Source: Burkholderiales bacterium (GTDB taxonomy: Bacteria > Pseudomonadota > Gammaproteobacteria > Burkholderiales > Burkholderiaceae_C). Taken from it: 6,730 nucleotides of DNA. Location of the stretch: positions 1-6,730 of the forward strand of contig SXSX01000174.1 of assembly GCA_005793295.1 (NCBI GenBank), written 5' to 3'. The position numbers and the translations under genes are program-made. The number at the start of each line of letters is the position of its first letter. Position 1 is the stretch's first letter. The notes beneath the pieces were generated by a model. It was given only the letters and a program-made list of their open reading frames with translations. It did not search any database and had not been told where the DNA came from. Below, piece by piece: positions 6,685-6,730 of the stretch.

Positions 6685-6730
6685 ATGCCCATCCCTATGG
6701 TCGATCTGGTCGCTCAATACCGCGACCTCC
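6685..6730 (+). CDS. gnnB: DegT/DnrJ/EryC1/StrS family aminotransferase, N-terminal fragment, probable GnnB (runs off the window)
   Basis: Only 15 codons are visible: MPIPMVDLVAQYRDL. The pattern IPMVDLxAQYxxL is typical of the N-terminus of sugar-nucleotide aminotransferases of the DegT/DnrJ/EryC1/StrS family, PLP enzymes that aminate keto-sugars using glutamate. The PLP lysine and the rest of the protein lie outside the window. Behind a Gfo/Idh/MocA gene and lpxA the likely role is GnnB, converting the 3-keto product of GnnA to UDP-GlcNAc3N. A WlbC/WbpE-type enzyme for a diamino uronic acid would start in the same way. The ATG has a good ribosome binding site. Confidence 0.72.
   Translation, partial: MPIPMVDLVAQYRDL

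Overview
The window looks like a piece of a betaproteobacterial chromosome, most likely order Burkholderiales and near Comamonadaceae. That placement rests on the wording of the BamA, LpxD and LpxA proteins as I remember their relatives, on roughly 50-55% GC, and on the conserved envelope-biogenesis gene order. All genes lie on the + strand and are tightly packed, so they read as one operon-like block with no gene-free stretch above 60 bases.

Layout: the 3' end of dxr (isoprenoid precursor synthesis, 1-525); bamA (outer-membrane protein assembly, 576-2876); an ompH/skp periplasmic chaperone gene (2879-3385); lpxD (3406-4401); fabZ (4398-4838); lpxA (4845-5663, broken by an in-frame TAG at 5439-5441); a Gfo/Idh/MocA-family oxidoreductase gene best explained as gnnA (5715-6656); and the first 15 codons of a DegT/DnrJ-type aminotransferase gene, probably gnnB (6685 to the window edge).

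Together the genes build the outer membrane. Skp and BamA handle outer-membrane proteins. FabZ supplies the fatty-acid cycle that shares 3-hydroxyacyl-ACP with lipid A synthesis. LpxA and LpxD add the first and second acyl chains. A GnnA/GnnB pair directly behind lpxA suggests that UDP-GlcNAc is converted to its 3-amino form (UDP-GlcNAc3N), giving lipid A with amide-linked chains at position 3.

Three points depart from the usual arrangement. First, rseP, which normally sits between dxr and bamA, is missing and only about 50 bases separate the two genes. Second, lpxA, normally essential, carries an amber codon where a conserved Leu is expected, with the same reading frame continuing into a well-conserved C-terminal domain. 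Third, gnnA/gnnB occupy the place right after lpxA where lpxB would be expected. The acyl-ruler position of LpxA is Met, which predicts a C10 hydroxyacyl donor.
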